Assembly: GCA_937901255.1 (NCBI GenBank)
Contig: CALCHN010000028.1
Span: 95,502 to 159,501, forward strand
From: an uncultured Flavobacteriales bacterium
Lineage (GTDB): Bacteria; Bacteroidota; Bacteroidia; Flavobacteriales_E; Vicingaceae
DNA: 64,000 nt
Direction of reading: 5' to 3'
The notes below the pieces were generated by a model. That model worked only from the letters and a program-made list of their open reading frames with translations, was not told the DNA's origin and did not search any database. The translations under genes were made by a program, and so were the position numbers. Below, piece by piece: positions 10,069-18,019 of this stretch. Every line of letters begins with the position of its first letter. The first letter of the stretch is position 1.

Positions 10069-10704
10069 CTAAATCTTGTCGAATGCATTAAAAAGTTCGT
10101 TTAAAGATTCATCTACTAAGTGTTTTATTTGTATGCCTAATTGTTGTGCCGATTGTATATGTTCTATACTGTCATCAACAAATAAAGTTTCTGATGGATT
10201 TAAATTGTTTTTGTTTAAAACGAATTCAAAAATTTCTGGATTTGGTTTCCTAAAGCCAATCTCATGAGAAAAATATGCTTTTTTAAATAAAGAGTTAATA
10301 GTGGTAATGCCGTAAGTGTCAAAAAGGTAGTTGTTAATGTGTGTAAGGTGAATTTCATTGGTGTTGCTCAGTAAAAAAACATTGTATTTTAAAGCTAATT
10401 TTCTAATCAACACAATTCTTTCTTTAGGAATATCAAGCAACATGCTGTTCCATATAGTAACAACTTGTTTGGGAGTTAAGTTGGGGTGGCGATTAAGAAA
10501 AAACAAAATAAATTCTTCGGCAGTTACTTTTCCTACCTCAAAATTGTTGAATAAATTTAATGTTGTGAAAGTAGCCTCTATTTCTGAATAATTATGGGCA
10601 AATAATTCTTTAAAAGCAGTAAAAGGTCGTTGAGTATCAAGATTGATAATTACTCCGCCTAAGTCTAAGATGATGTTTTTGATATTTGTTGGTAGCATAT
10701 TCAC
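10069..10704 (-). CDS. HAD-superfamily hydrolase, subfamily IA (probable sugar-phosphate phosphatase)
   Basis: This is a 211-aa HAD hydrolase. Motif I is I-I-L-D-L-G-G-V-I near residue 15. The second aspartate is replaced by glycine, as in the YihX/glucose-1-phosphatase-like branch. Motif II is L-L-S-N-T-N-E, the motif III lysine is in F-R-K-P-N-P, and motif IV is L-F-V-D-D-S. The frame starts MNMLP, so the ATG at 10698 is also possible. It stands alone between the mtnA operon and the tRNA. Such enzymes dephosphorylate small metabolites; the substrate cannot be told. Confidence 0.85.
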   Translation of the reverse strand: MNMLPTNIKNIILDLGGVIINLDTQRPFTAFKELFAHNYSEIEATFTTLNLFNNFEVGKVTAEEFILFFLNRHPNLTPKQVVTIWNSMLLDIPKERIVLIRKLALKYNVFLLSNTNEIHLTHINNYLFDTYGITTINSLFKKAYFSHEIGFRKPNPEIFEFVLNKNNLNPSETLFVDDSIEHIQSAQQLGIQIKHLVDESLNELFNAFDKI

Positions 10705-10797
10705 TTCAAAACTACCAATAAAAATAATTAAATTAAATATTGGTAATTCAATAACATTTCCGTAAAATTGCAGCCCGTTTCTAAAGAACTTAGAACT

Positions 10798-10816
10798 GGG
10801 CCTATAACTCAGCTGG
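10798..10816 (+). repeat. Truncated copy of the tRNA 5' end
   Basis: The 19 bases GGGCCTATAACTCAGCTGG are identical to the first 19 bases of the tRNA gene at 10955. After this point the match breaks off into hairpin-forming DNA. It is either the remains of a tandem tRNA copy or a leftover of an integration or excision event. Confidence 0.85.
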
Positions 10817-10819
10817 CTC

Positions 10820-10903
10820 CGTAAAATTAAAAATCTTTGATTTTATAAGTTTTACGAGAGTCCTCGAAAAAGGAGAAAATTATAAATTTTCATTTTTTCG
10901 GGA
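10820..10903. repeat. Twin hairpins between tRNA fragment and tRNA gene
   Basis: Two adjacent AT-rich inverted repeats fill the space between the tRNA fragment and the intact tRNA. The first runs from CGTAAAATTAAAAATC to GATTTTATAAGTTTTACG (10820-10856). The second runs from TCCTCGAAAAA to TTTTTTCGGGA, with an inner GAAAATT/AATTTTC stem (10861-10903). The first begins exactly four bases after the tRNA match ends, so this looks like an inserted palindromic element that interrupted a tRNA copy. Confidence 0.6.
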
Positions 10904-10954
10904 TTAGAGTACAGTTATAGATGTAAAAAATAGAGTTCCAATCTCTTTAAAAAT

Positions 10955-11028
10955 GGGCCTATAACTCAGCTGGTTAGAGTATCTGACTCATAATCAGAAA
11001 GTCCCTGGTTCGAGCCCAGGTGGGCCCA
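10955..11028 (+). tRNA. tRNA with CAU anticodon (Met or lysidine-modified Ile)
   Basis: A complete cloverleaf can be drawn. The acceptor stem GGGCCTA pairs with TGGGCCC, with one T-G wobble. The D arm is ACTC/GAGT, with the 10-25 pair A-T instead of the usual G-C. The anticodon stem is TCTGA/TCAGA with loop CTCATAA, and the T arm is CCTGG-TTCGAGC-CCAGG, with discriminator A and no encoded CCA. The anticodon is CAT, so it is either elongator tRNA-Met or tRNA-Ile2, whose C34 is converted to lysidine; sequence alone does not decide for me. The 3' half is the attachment site of the island to its right. Confidence 0.9.
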
Positions 11029-11031
11029 CAA
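10984..11031 (+). repeat. Left attachment site, 48-bp direct repeat within the tRNA
   Basis: This copy restores the 3' half of the tRNA gene. It matches 51386-51433 base for base, starting TGACTCATAATCAG and ending GGGCCCACAA. The bases on either side differ (c versus a before it, t versus a after it). Confidence 0.92.
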
Positions 11032-11038
11032 TAACAGA

Positions 11039-11075
11039 AAGGGTTACAGCATTTATTTGTTTGTAACCCTTTTTT
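11039..11075 (+). terminator. Terminator after the tRNA
   Basis: The stem AAGGGTTACA (11039-11048) pairs with TGTAACCCTT (11062-11071), followed by a T run. It belongs to the island's left end, because it lies past the attachment core. It gives the rebuilt tRNA gene a 3' stop signal. Confidence 0.75.
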
Positions 11076-11094
11076 ATTTGCATACGATTTGCAT
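11076..11094 (+). promoter_or_regulatory. Putative integrase arm-type site, left end
   Basis: ATTTGCATACGATTTGCAT holds two ATTTGCAT words 11 bases apart. The right end of the island has the same 19 bases with one change (51248-51266). Matching repeats just inside both ends are expected for arm sites of tyrosine recombinases; the assignment is inferred from position. Confidence 0.6.
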
Positions 11095-11114
11095 TTTTTT
11101 CAACTTGTTTTTCC

Positions 11115-11147
11115 TCAAAACAAAGTCAATTCATCATCTAAATTGGT
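11115..11147 (+). repeat. Left 33-bp direct repeat of the nested element
   Basis: It is identical to 23497-23529. It lies between the terminator/arm-site segment of the larger island and the 3' end of the helicase-fusion gene. Confidence 0.85.
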
Positions 11148-11184
11148 AGCGATTAGCTCAATGGAATAGGGTAAAGCAAATTCG

Positions 11185-14100
11185 CTAGTTTATATTTTGT
11201 ATTTTAATTTTTTCAAAACGAAGCTTGGGAAGGACTAGCTTGTATTCAGAATTAGTGTCTTTATTATACCAATAGACTATATATTCAACATTAGCACTAA
11301 CAATATTATACCCCTTATTTTTAAATGAATTTAATTGATTGTTTGTAAAGGAATTTGAAAATAAGACTAAACTGTTATCATTTGTTTTCTTTAGTGAAAT
11401 ACGACCTCCGTATTGTGTAACAAATTCACCAACCTCTAACCGTTCTCCTGTTTTTATATCTTTAATAATAGCTTTAGGAATGTCATTGTTTTGAAAACTT
11501 AGGAATATATCTTTATGGCTCAAAATAAGTTCATAATGTAAAGGTTCTTTTAATTCACCTTCATAATATTCTTTATTAAAGTTAGTTGATTCAATTTTAT
11601 CATAAAAACTAATATTGGTATGAATATGTACACTTTTTTTAGCTCTTGTTGTAGCAACATATAATAAACGTCTTGATTCAGAACTAGAATAATCATAACC
11701 ATTTGCTAAAATAAATACATGGTCATATTCTTTACCTTTTGATTTGTGCATAGTAGATACTACAATTACATCTGAATCCCCTTTTACAGCATCTTCCATA
11801 TTAATTTCTCGACAATACTCATACCAATCAATTAATAACTTCTTCTCCGGAAAAGAGAAATCAAACTTTGAAATTAATGAATTACAAGTGTAATAATGAG
11901 GTGTGTCTTTAAATTGAGATTTAAATTTTTCTACGGCTTTTTCCCAATTGGTTTCAAAAATAATACCTACTTCTCCTACTTCAGATTTTAAAAAATTAGT
12001 AAAAACTCTTATTTCATAGAGGGATGATAAGGAAAAACCTTCAAAACCTGCCATTAACCTAGTTTTGTAGCCTAACTCATTAAGCATTGAATTTATTTCT
12101 AATGCCTCAATATTAGTTCTAGTTAAAACCGACTTAGTACCAGAAAGACTAAGAGAATGTAAATAATTAACTAAGGGAATAGATAAATATTCTCCTTTAT
12201 ACTTTATTAGATTAATACTTCCCATTTTATGTTTTTGGTGAGGTATTAAGAGTTGGTTTTTAAGTCTATTATTTAGGAAATTTAAAACTTGATTATTAAA
12301 CTCAACTATTTCAGGGTAACTTCGATAGTTTTTTGGTAGAGTATATAAAGTTGGTGAATATTTAACTCTATAATTTGTCATAAATTCATTAGACGACCCT
12401 CTAAAACTATAAATATTTTGATCATCATCACCTACTGCAATAACTCGTGGTTTTCCAGCTTTTTCTATAATTAACTCAATTAACTGCCATTCATCCTTAT
12501 TAATGTCTTGAAATTCATCAAATAATAGAACACTTTTATTCTCTATTGATGTAATATCAATTTCATCTTTTTTAATTGCTTCAATACAATCTTGAATTAC
12601 ATTCTGTGATTTATCTAAATCTCCTAACTGACCTAACAACTGAAAACAAAAACCATGAAAAGTGGTAATTTTTATTAAGCCTACATATTCAGGAACCAGT
12701 TTCCTTACTCTTTGCTTAAACTCCAATGCAGCAGCTTTTGAAAAGGTTAGCATTAAAAATTGTTCAGGTTTAATATCTTCTATTAACAATAAGCTAGCAA
12801 TTTTATGTACTAAAACTTTAGTTTTTCCACTACCAGGCCCTGCATAGACCAGAGTGTTATCAGATTTATTATCTTTTATAACTTCTAATTGGTTAGGATC
12901 TAGTTCATGTATAATTTCTTCAAATCGCTTTGGAGTTAAAGCTCTTTTTATTTGTTGTCGTTCTTCTTTTTTAGGGAAGTATTTAGATATAAAATCCTCA
13001 TACTCTATAGTGAAATAATCATTCACATAAATTAAAGCAGATTCATAATTTTTAATACATCTTTTTGCATATTCTCCTACTATATGAATTTGTTCAGTTT
13101 TATTTTCATAAAACTGTTCCATTTTTTGATAATCAGCTTTTAAAAATGTAGGTCTTGATTTATCAATATCTGACAAATTAAGTTTGTTATAAGTAACCAT
13201 AAAGCCACCTTCTAAAGCAATAGCCTTTATATCATTTAAAAACAACAAAGAAATTTCATATCGCTTAGTATTTTTTTCAACCAATTCACCCATAAACTGG
13301 TTAGCATTTTTTATTTCAATCAATGAGAAAGTAACAGGAACTTCATCTTTTCTTCCTTTAAACTCTTGGTTTTTTTCAGCTAAATTTTCTAGGAAACTAA
13401 AACATGATAATGACAGGTCATGCCTCCAACTTATATCCTCTTTTAATTTTTCAACATCTAAAATATTAATAGAATATATATCCCTTTCTTTATCTACCCT
13501 ATTTTTCTTTACAAATCTTCTTTTATCCCAATAAGTTAATAATGATCTAATAATTTCAACATTTGATTCAAGCACTCCTTTATCAAGAAGTGTTTGATTT
13601 AATTGTCTTAGTGGTATATCAATTTTCTGTTTGGGTAGAATACCAAGTAATGCTTTCTCTGTTTTCAGAAAATATTCTAAAACTTTTTTTGAACCTCTTT
13701 TAGATTGGAGTAGATTTACAAAGGCAGACAAATCTTTTGTATCTCCAAGAATTGATACATCTCTTAAAATTTGTATTACTTCTTGAACTCTAAAAGGATT
13801 TATTTCAGTTACATCAGATAAATAATCAATCCTAGTTTCTTTATCAGTTACTATTCTTTTTAAAATTTTAGCACAATCTATTTTGTCTCTATCAGTAATG
13901 TTTTTACTATTTTTTAGCATTTCTTGCCCTCTACTAAAACTCTTAACTAACAGACTGTCTGCAAAAACTCTTGGACTATTTAACGTGCGTTTTAGATAGC
14001 CATTATCTTCCATTGCAGATAAAGCTGTTTTAACTTTTGTCTCAATATCTCTCATTTCAGAATCCCATCCTGATTTTCTAGCTATTTCTAAAGCCGATTT

Positions 14101-16014
14101 ACTTATTTTATCTCGATACTTAGCTTGTTGTTTTATTGATTTCCATATATCTTTAATTTCTTTTAAGTTGAGTTTAGTTTGCTGTAATAAACTAAAATGT
14201 TTGTTTAAATCATTCTCATTAAAAAGAATATAACATTTTGCTTTAATTTTCTCATCTCTTCCTGCTCTACCAGATTCTTGAACATAGTTTTCTAATGAAT
14301 CAGAAATATTAAAATGTATAACTGTTTTTACATTATCTTTATCTACTCCCATACCAAATGCCGAAGTAGCTACAATTATATCCTTCTCTTCAGACATAAA
14401 AGCCTCCATATTAGCTTTTTTCTCTTCCTTTTTTAATTGCCCATGAAAATAAGTAGAATTAAAACCAACTTCATTAATCAACTTACTGACTTCCTCTACC
14501 TGTTTAGTTCTTGAAGCATAAACTATCACGGGCTTCTCACATTCTTCTAAAACTGGCATAAGATAAGCCATTTTACGTTCAGGATCTTCAACATTAATTA
14601 CCTCATAAGATAAATTTGTTCTACCCTTAGAAGTAATAAATTCTTCTAACTCTAAATTTAATCTATCTCTAAAATAAGCTTTAATATCCTTAATAACTTG
14701 TGGTTTTGCTGTTGCTGTAAAACAAGAAACCGGAATAGATTTTAATTTCTTTTTTTCTTCAATTTTATTAATAAACTCTCCAATAAAAAGATAGTCAACC
14801 CTAAAATCTTGTCCCCAACTAGAAAAACAATGTGCTTCATCAATTACAAACCTAGCAATAGACCTAGATAATAGTAAATTGTAAATTGAGGGAGACCTTA
14901 ATGATTCTGGAGACAAATACAACAAGTTAGCAGTTCCATCTTGCACCATTTCAAATGCTTCATTTCTTTCTAAAGGGGAAAGCAACCCATTAATTGCTAC
15001 AGCACTTGTTATACCAAATCTATCTATCAAATTATCCACTTGATCTTTCATTAAAGAAACTAAAGGTGAAATTACAACTGTTAAATGCCTAGTTGCCTCT
15101 CCTCTCATTAATGCAGGCAATTGAAAGGTTAAAGATTTACCTCCGCCTGTAGGAAATACTGCAACAAAAGATTTACGCTGTAAACCAGCCAAAACTGCTT
15201 GCTCTTGTAAACTTATTTCTCTATGCTTCTCAAACTTTCTGAAATCTGTATAATCAAAATACTTTTTAAGTGCCTTCTTAGGATTAAGTTTTATTGAGCA
15301 ATAGCTGCAATTTGGATTTTCACAACTTTTAAATCTAATAGTTTCTAAAATTTCATCTGCTTTGGGGTATTCATGTCTAACCCATGCAGGTAGTATAGCA
15401 TCATTATCACCTAATTTAAACAATGTAAATACATAAGAAAATTCAACAGGGTATTCATTTATGTAAAAATCTAAACTATTATCAGAGCAATAATCGTTAG
15501 CAATTAGATCCTTAACATTTAACTCGTTTGATAAATTATTATCGGTATATCCTGCTAGTTCAAAAAAAGTATTAAAGTTTAAGTTGTTTTTTAAAAGCTT
15601 AAAATAAAATGCTTTGAGTTTCTCCTCTATTTGATTAAATCTATTAAGTTCTTTAGCCAATAAGTCTTCGGTAAGTTTAGAGTCGGATAGTGGATTATTA
15701 ACTTCTGATGCGTTTACTACTTTATAACCTTTGAATAGTTTATGATTGGGTCGATTAACAAATAAAATAGGCGACCATAAAAGTGTATCAATAAACTTTT
15801 TACCATTAAAAATATCCTCACCTAATCTTTTTTTAAGCTCCGGTATATCGTGTTTTAAAATATTATGACCACAAATATACTTAGCTTGCTTAATCCATTC
15901 TTCTAACCGTTTGGTATTATACTCATGCAATTCATTCCCTAAAAAGGTTGCTCCATAAACAACTTTATTAGATTTTGGATTTGTTTCTATGTCTAAAAAA
16001 AGAATTTTTTTCAA
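11185..16014 (-). CDS. DnaQ-like exonuclease / RecQ helicase / UvrD-type helicase triple fusion
   Basis: This is a 1609-aa protein. Residues 1-110 look like a DnaQ-type 3'-5' exonuclease (F-L-D-I-E-T-N near residue 6, C-G-H-N near 48, I-D-T-L-L near 75). Residues 265-620 are a RecQ-type SF2 helicase, with Walker A F-P-T-G-G-G-K-S near 287, D-E-A-H near 393, and motif VI Q-E-S-G-R-A-G-R near 580. Residues 1035-1480 are a UvrD/PcrA-type SF1 helicase, with A-G-P-G-S-G-K-T near 1058, F-D-E-F-Q-D near 1165, G-D-D-D-Q-N-I-Y-S-F-R-G near 1195, and T-M-H-K-S-K-G then Y-V-A-T-T-R-A near the end. A cysteine cluster (C-E-N-P-N-C-S-Y-C) precedes the RecQ part. It is the last gene of the nested element's defence array, so a DNA-processing role against foreign DNA is likely but inferred. 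Confidence 0.9.
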   Translation of the reverse strand: MKKILFLDIETNPKSNKVVYGATFLGNELHEYNTKRLEEWIKQAKYICGHNILKHDIPELKKRLGEDIFNGKKFIDTLLWSPILFVNRPNHKLFKGYKVVNASEVNNPLSDSKLTEDLLAKELNRFNQIEEKLKAFYFKLLKNNLNFNTFFELAGYTDNNLSNELNVKDLIANDYCSDNSLDFYINEYPVEFSYVFTLFKLGDNDAILPAWVRHEYPKADEILETIRFKSCENPNCSYCSIKLNPKKALKKYFDYTDFRKFEKHREISLQEQAVLAGLQRKSFVAVFPTGGGKSLTFQLPALMRGEATRHLTVVISPLVSLMKDQVDNLIDRFGITSAVAINGLLSPLERNEAFEMVQDGTANLLYLSPESLRSPSIYNLLLSRSIARFVIDEAHCFSSWGQDFRVDYLFIGEFINKIEEKKKLKSIPVSCFTATAKPQVIKDIKAYFRDRLNLELEEFITSKGRTNLSYEVINVEDPERKMAYLMPVLEECEKPVIVYASRTKQVEEVSKLINEVGFNSTYFHGQLKKEEKKANMEAFMSEEKDIIVATSAFGMGVDKDNVKTVIHFNISDSLENYVQESGRAGRDEKIKAKCYILFNENDLNKHFSLLQQTKLNLKEIKDIWKSIKQQAKYRDKISKSALEIARKSGWDSEMRDIETKVKTALSAMEDNGYLKRTLNSPRVFADSLLVKSFSRGQEMLKNSKNITDRDKIDCAKILKRIVTDKETRIDYLSDVTEINPFRVQEVIQILRDVSILGDTKDLSAFVNLLQSKRGSKKVLEYFLKTEKALLGILPKQKIDIPLRQLNQTLLDKGVLESNVEIIRSLLTYWDKRRFVKKNRVDKERDIYSINILDVEKLKEDISWRHDLSLSCFSFLENLAEKNQEFKGRKDEVPVTFSLIEIKNANQFMGELVEKNTKRYEISLLFLNDIKAIALEGGFMVTYNKLNLSDIDKSRPTFLKADYQKMEQFYENKTEQIHIVGEYAKRCIKNYESALIYVNDYFTIEYEDFISKYFPKKEERQQIKRALTPKRFEEIIHELDPNQLEVIKDNKSDNTLVYAGPGSGKTKVLVHKIASLLLIEDIKPEQFLMLTFSKAAALEFKQRVRKLVPEYVGLIKITTFHGFCFQLLGQLGDLDKSQNVIQDCIEAIKKDEIDITSIENKSVLLFDEFQDINKDEWQLIELIIEKAGKPRVIAVGDDDQNIYSFRGSSNEFMTNYRVKYSPTLYTLPKNYRSYPEIVEFNNQVLNFLNNRLKNQLLIPHQKHKMGSINLIKYKGEYLSIPLVNYLHSLSLSGTKSVLTRTNIEALEINSMLNELGYKTRLMAGFEGFSLSSLYEIRVFTNFLKSEVGEVGIIFETNWEKAVEKFKSQFKDTPHYYTCNSLISKFDFSFPEKKLLIDWYEYCREINMEDAVKGDSDVIVVSTMHKSKGKEYDHVFILANGYDYSSSESRRLLYVATTRAKKSVHIHTNISFYDKIESTNFNKEYYEGELKEPLHYELILSHKDIFLSFQNNDIPKAIIKDIKTGERLEVGEFVTQYGGRISLKKTNDNSLVLFSNSFTNNQLNSFKNKGYNIVSANVEYIVYWYNKDTNSEYKLVLPKLRFEKIKIQNIN

Positions 16015-16096
16015 TCTATAATAATATTAGAATTGTTTGTGTCATATTTTATTGTAAATCAATAATTCAATATAGTTGTTATTATAGTGCCATAAT

Positions 16097-16600
16097 TTAA
16101 CTTTCTGTTACATATTTATATAAATATTTGGCAATATTTTTGGCTCTGACACTTTGATTATAATGAAAATGAATTTCATTTTGAAATCTAGGCCAATTAC
16201 CATCGTTTTCACGAATTAAATATACGAGTTCTGCTTCAATTGCTTCAATTTTTTCTATAACTTGCTTATCTAGTGTTTTATTTCCACTTAGTGTTTTCTC
16301 AAAAACAAATACAAATAACTCAAATTTATCTTTTACATTCTTCCATTTATAACCATAATACCCCTTATTTCCATTAGCTTTTAAGCCATAATTCAGCCTT
16401 GAAGATATAGATTGTGATGTATATCCAACATAAATAATTTCACTCTCCATCTTAATTACATAAAGTTTGGGTGTCTTTGCTAATGTAAGTGGTTTTTGAA
16501 ATTTAGTTGCTTTACCATTTTTCAATTTTGATAGTATCTTTCGATTATGTTTGTTACCTGATAAAATAAGTGTGTGATGGAATGAACCTTGATAATTCAT
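16097..16600 (-). CDS. GIY-YIG nuclease-like protein
   Basis: This 167-aa protein has a basic N-terminal region and then the GIY-YIG core: L-Y-V-I-K-M, a short turn, I-I-Y-V-G-Y-T-S, and S-S-R-L with the expected arginine, from about residue 47 to 75. The C-terminal half is charged, and the family's catalytic glutamate probably lies there, but I cannot fix it. It lies 82 bases upstream of the helicase fusion and 24 bases downstream of a PD-(D/E)XK nuclease gene, in the same direction. A nicking or cleaving role within the same system is plausible. Confidence 0.7.
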   Translation of the reverse strand: MNYQGSFHHTLILSGNKHNRKILSKLKNGKATKFQKPLTLAKTPKLYVIKMESEIIYVGYTSQSISSRLNYGLKANGNKGYYGYKWKNVKDKFELFVFVFEKTLSGNKTLDKQVIEKIEAIEAELVYLIRENDGNWPRFQNEIHFHYNQSVRAKNIAKYLYKYVTES

Positions 16601-16624
16601 GATTTTAAAAGTTTGCGATTTACC

Positions 16625-17881
16625 TTATATAATACCAATAACCTCTTTAATTGCTCGATTAATTAACGGAATTTTATCATCCATTAATTTATTAAACTTT
16701 TTAGTTATATGTTCTTGTAATTTGTCAGGGTTCTCAAATAAGCTTTCATATTTAGAACTTACCAAGATTTTTTCTTGAAAACACAAGTGCCATTTCGGAT
16801 ATAATTTGTTTTCTTTATACATACCAACCTTGTTAAATAACTCAGTATTTTCCATATACTTATTAAATAATTTTTCTCTTGCTTCAGGACATTCAGAAAT
16901 ACCAATTTTAAAGTCGAAATTAATAAAATCAATACCTACATAAAATTCATATAGAATTATCCATGAATCGTCTATTGATTCATTAACCGCTAAAAAACCT
17001 TTTTCACGCATCAATTGTTCATTTTCAACTAAAAAATTAGGCTGAAAACGCACATAGGTTTTACTCGTTTTATAAGGTCTAATATCATCTCTATCTTTAA
17101 TTAAATCAACCAAGTTATGAGCAACTTTTCCGTAGCCAGAAGTCATGTTATATTTAATTACTTCATCAAAAGCAGATTTATATTTTCTATATAATTTTTT
17201 ACACAGTATTTCTAATTCTTGATTATCATTCATAATAGATTGTAATGATTTTAAGTATTGTTGGATAATAAACTTAATGTTTTCTTTTAACTGTATGCGT
17301 GAACTTTTTAATATGTCTAATAAAATCAACTTAATTTCATCATAAGTAATTTGTAAGTAATTTTCTTGCTCATGTTCTGAGATAGATTGTTCATATAATG
17401 AGAGATAAACAAAAATGATATGTTTATTATTTTTAAATTCATATTCAACACCATTTCTATACCTGGTTAATTGATCACCGCCTTCTGAAGAAAATATTTT
17501 ATTTTCTATTACCATTATAAAACTTGATTTTTCTGATGAAAGTAAAATATCTATGTTTTTATACTCTCTTTTTACAGTAACGTCATCAAAATCTAGATTG
17601 TCAAACTGAACTATTGAAAGGCTTTTGTCATTATAACCAATGGTATCATACTGATTTACTATAAAACATCTTTTAATAAAAGCTTTAATAAAATAATCAC
17701 CAAGACCATGATTTTCATTAGGATTAAACAACCAACCTAATATATTTGAATGCTGTAATTCTTTATGACTAACATTTAAAATTGACATAAAATCAACCTC
17801 CTCTGTTAGTTTGTTTTGCAAATTTTCAAAATCGGGGTCTAATAATAATTGATGAATTTGGTTATTTATAATATTATTCAT
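16625..17881 (-). CDS. PD-(D/E)XK nuclease-superfamily protein
   Basis: This 418-aa protein resembles the PD-(D/E)XK nuclease family often seen in defence islands. The N-terminus has H-S-N-I-L-G-W-L-F-N-P-N near residue 42. The active site reads N-I-D-I-L-L, then V-I-E-N-K-I about 15 residues later, giving D and E-x-K, followed by Q-L-T-R-Y. The C-terminal 200 residues are a second domain I do not recognise, perhaps for target recognition. It is placed between the STAND nuclease and the GIY-YIG gene in the minus-strand array. Confidence 0.8.
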   Translation of the reverse strand: MNNIINNQIHQLLLDPDFENLQNKLTEEVDFMSILNVSHKELQHSNILGWLFNPNENHGLGDYFIKAFIKRCFIVNQYDTIGYNDKSLSIVQFDNLDFDDVTVKREYKNIDILLSSEKSSFIMVIENKIFSSEGGDQLTRYRNGVEYEFKNNKHIIFVYLSLYEQSISEHEQENYLQITYDEIKLILLDILKSSRIQLKENIKFIIQQYLKSLQSIMNDNQELEILCKKLYRKYKSAFDEVIKYNMTSGYGKVAHNLVDLIKDRDDIRPYKTSKTYVRFQPNFLVENEQLMREKGFLAVNESIDDSWIILYEFYVGIDFINFDFKIGISECPEAREKLFNKYMENTELFNKVGMYKENKLYPKWHLCFQEKILVSSKYESLFENPDKLQEHITKKFNKLMDDKIPLINRAIKEVIGII

Positions 17882-17903
17882 TCTAGTTATTAATTATATT
17901 TTT

Positions 17904-18003
17904 TGGTTAGTATTTAAATCTTTAAAGTCATCGTACAAGTATTCTTTTACATTAGTATAGTTATATTCATTTTCGTCTAACTTATTAAAGTCTTTTCTCC
18001 ATT
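17904..18003 (-). pseudogene. Remnant of the 3' end of a gene homologous to the 204-aa gene at 30506
   Basis: The 85 bases 17914-17998 match 30514-30598, the coding 3' end of the 204-aa gene, with about seven differences and no gaps by eye. Translated on the minus strand they give F-N-K-L-D-E-N-E-Y-N, then Y-T-N-V-K-E-Y-L-Y-D-D-F, against F-N-E-L-D-E-N-E-Y-N, then F-T-N-V-K-E-Y-L-Y-D-D-F in the intact gene. No start codon or upstream part is present, so it is a fossil left when the neighbouring 18020-20935 gene was inserted or replaced other cargo. Confidence 0.85.
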
Positions 18004-18019
18004 TTCATAATATTTACTG

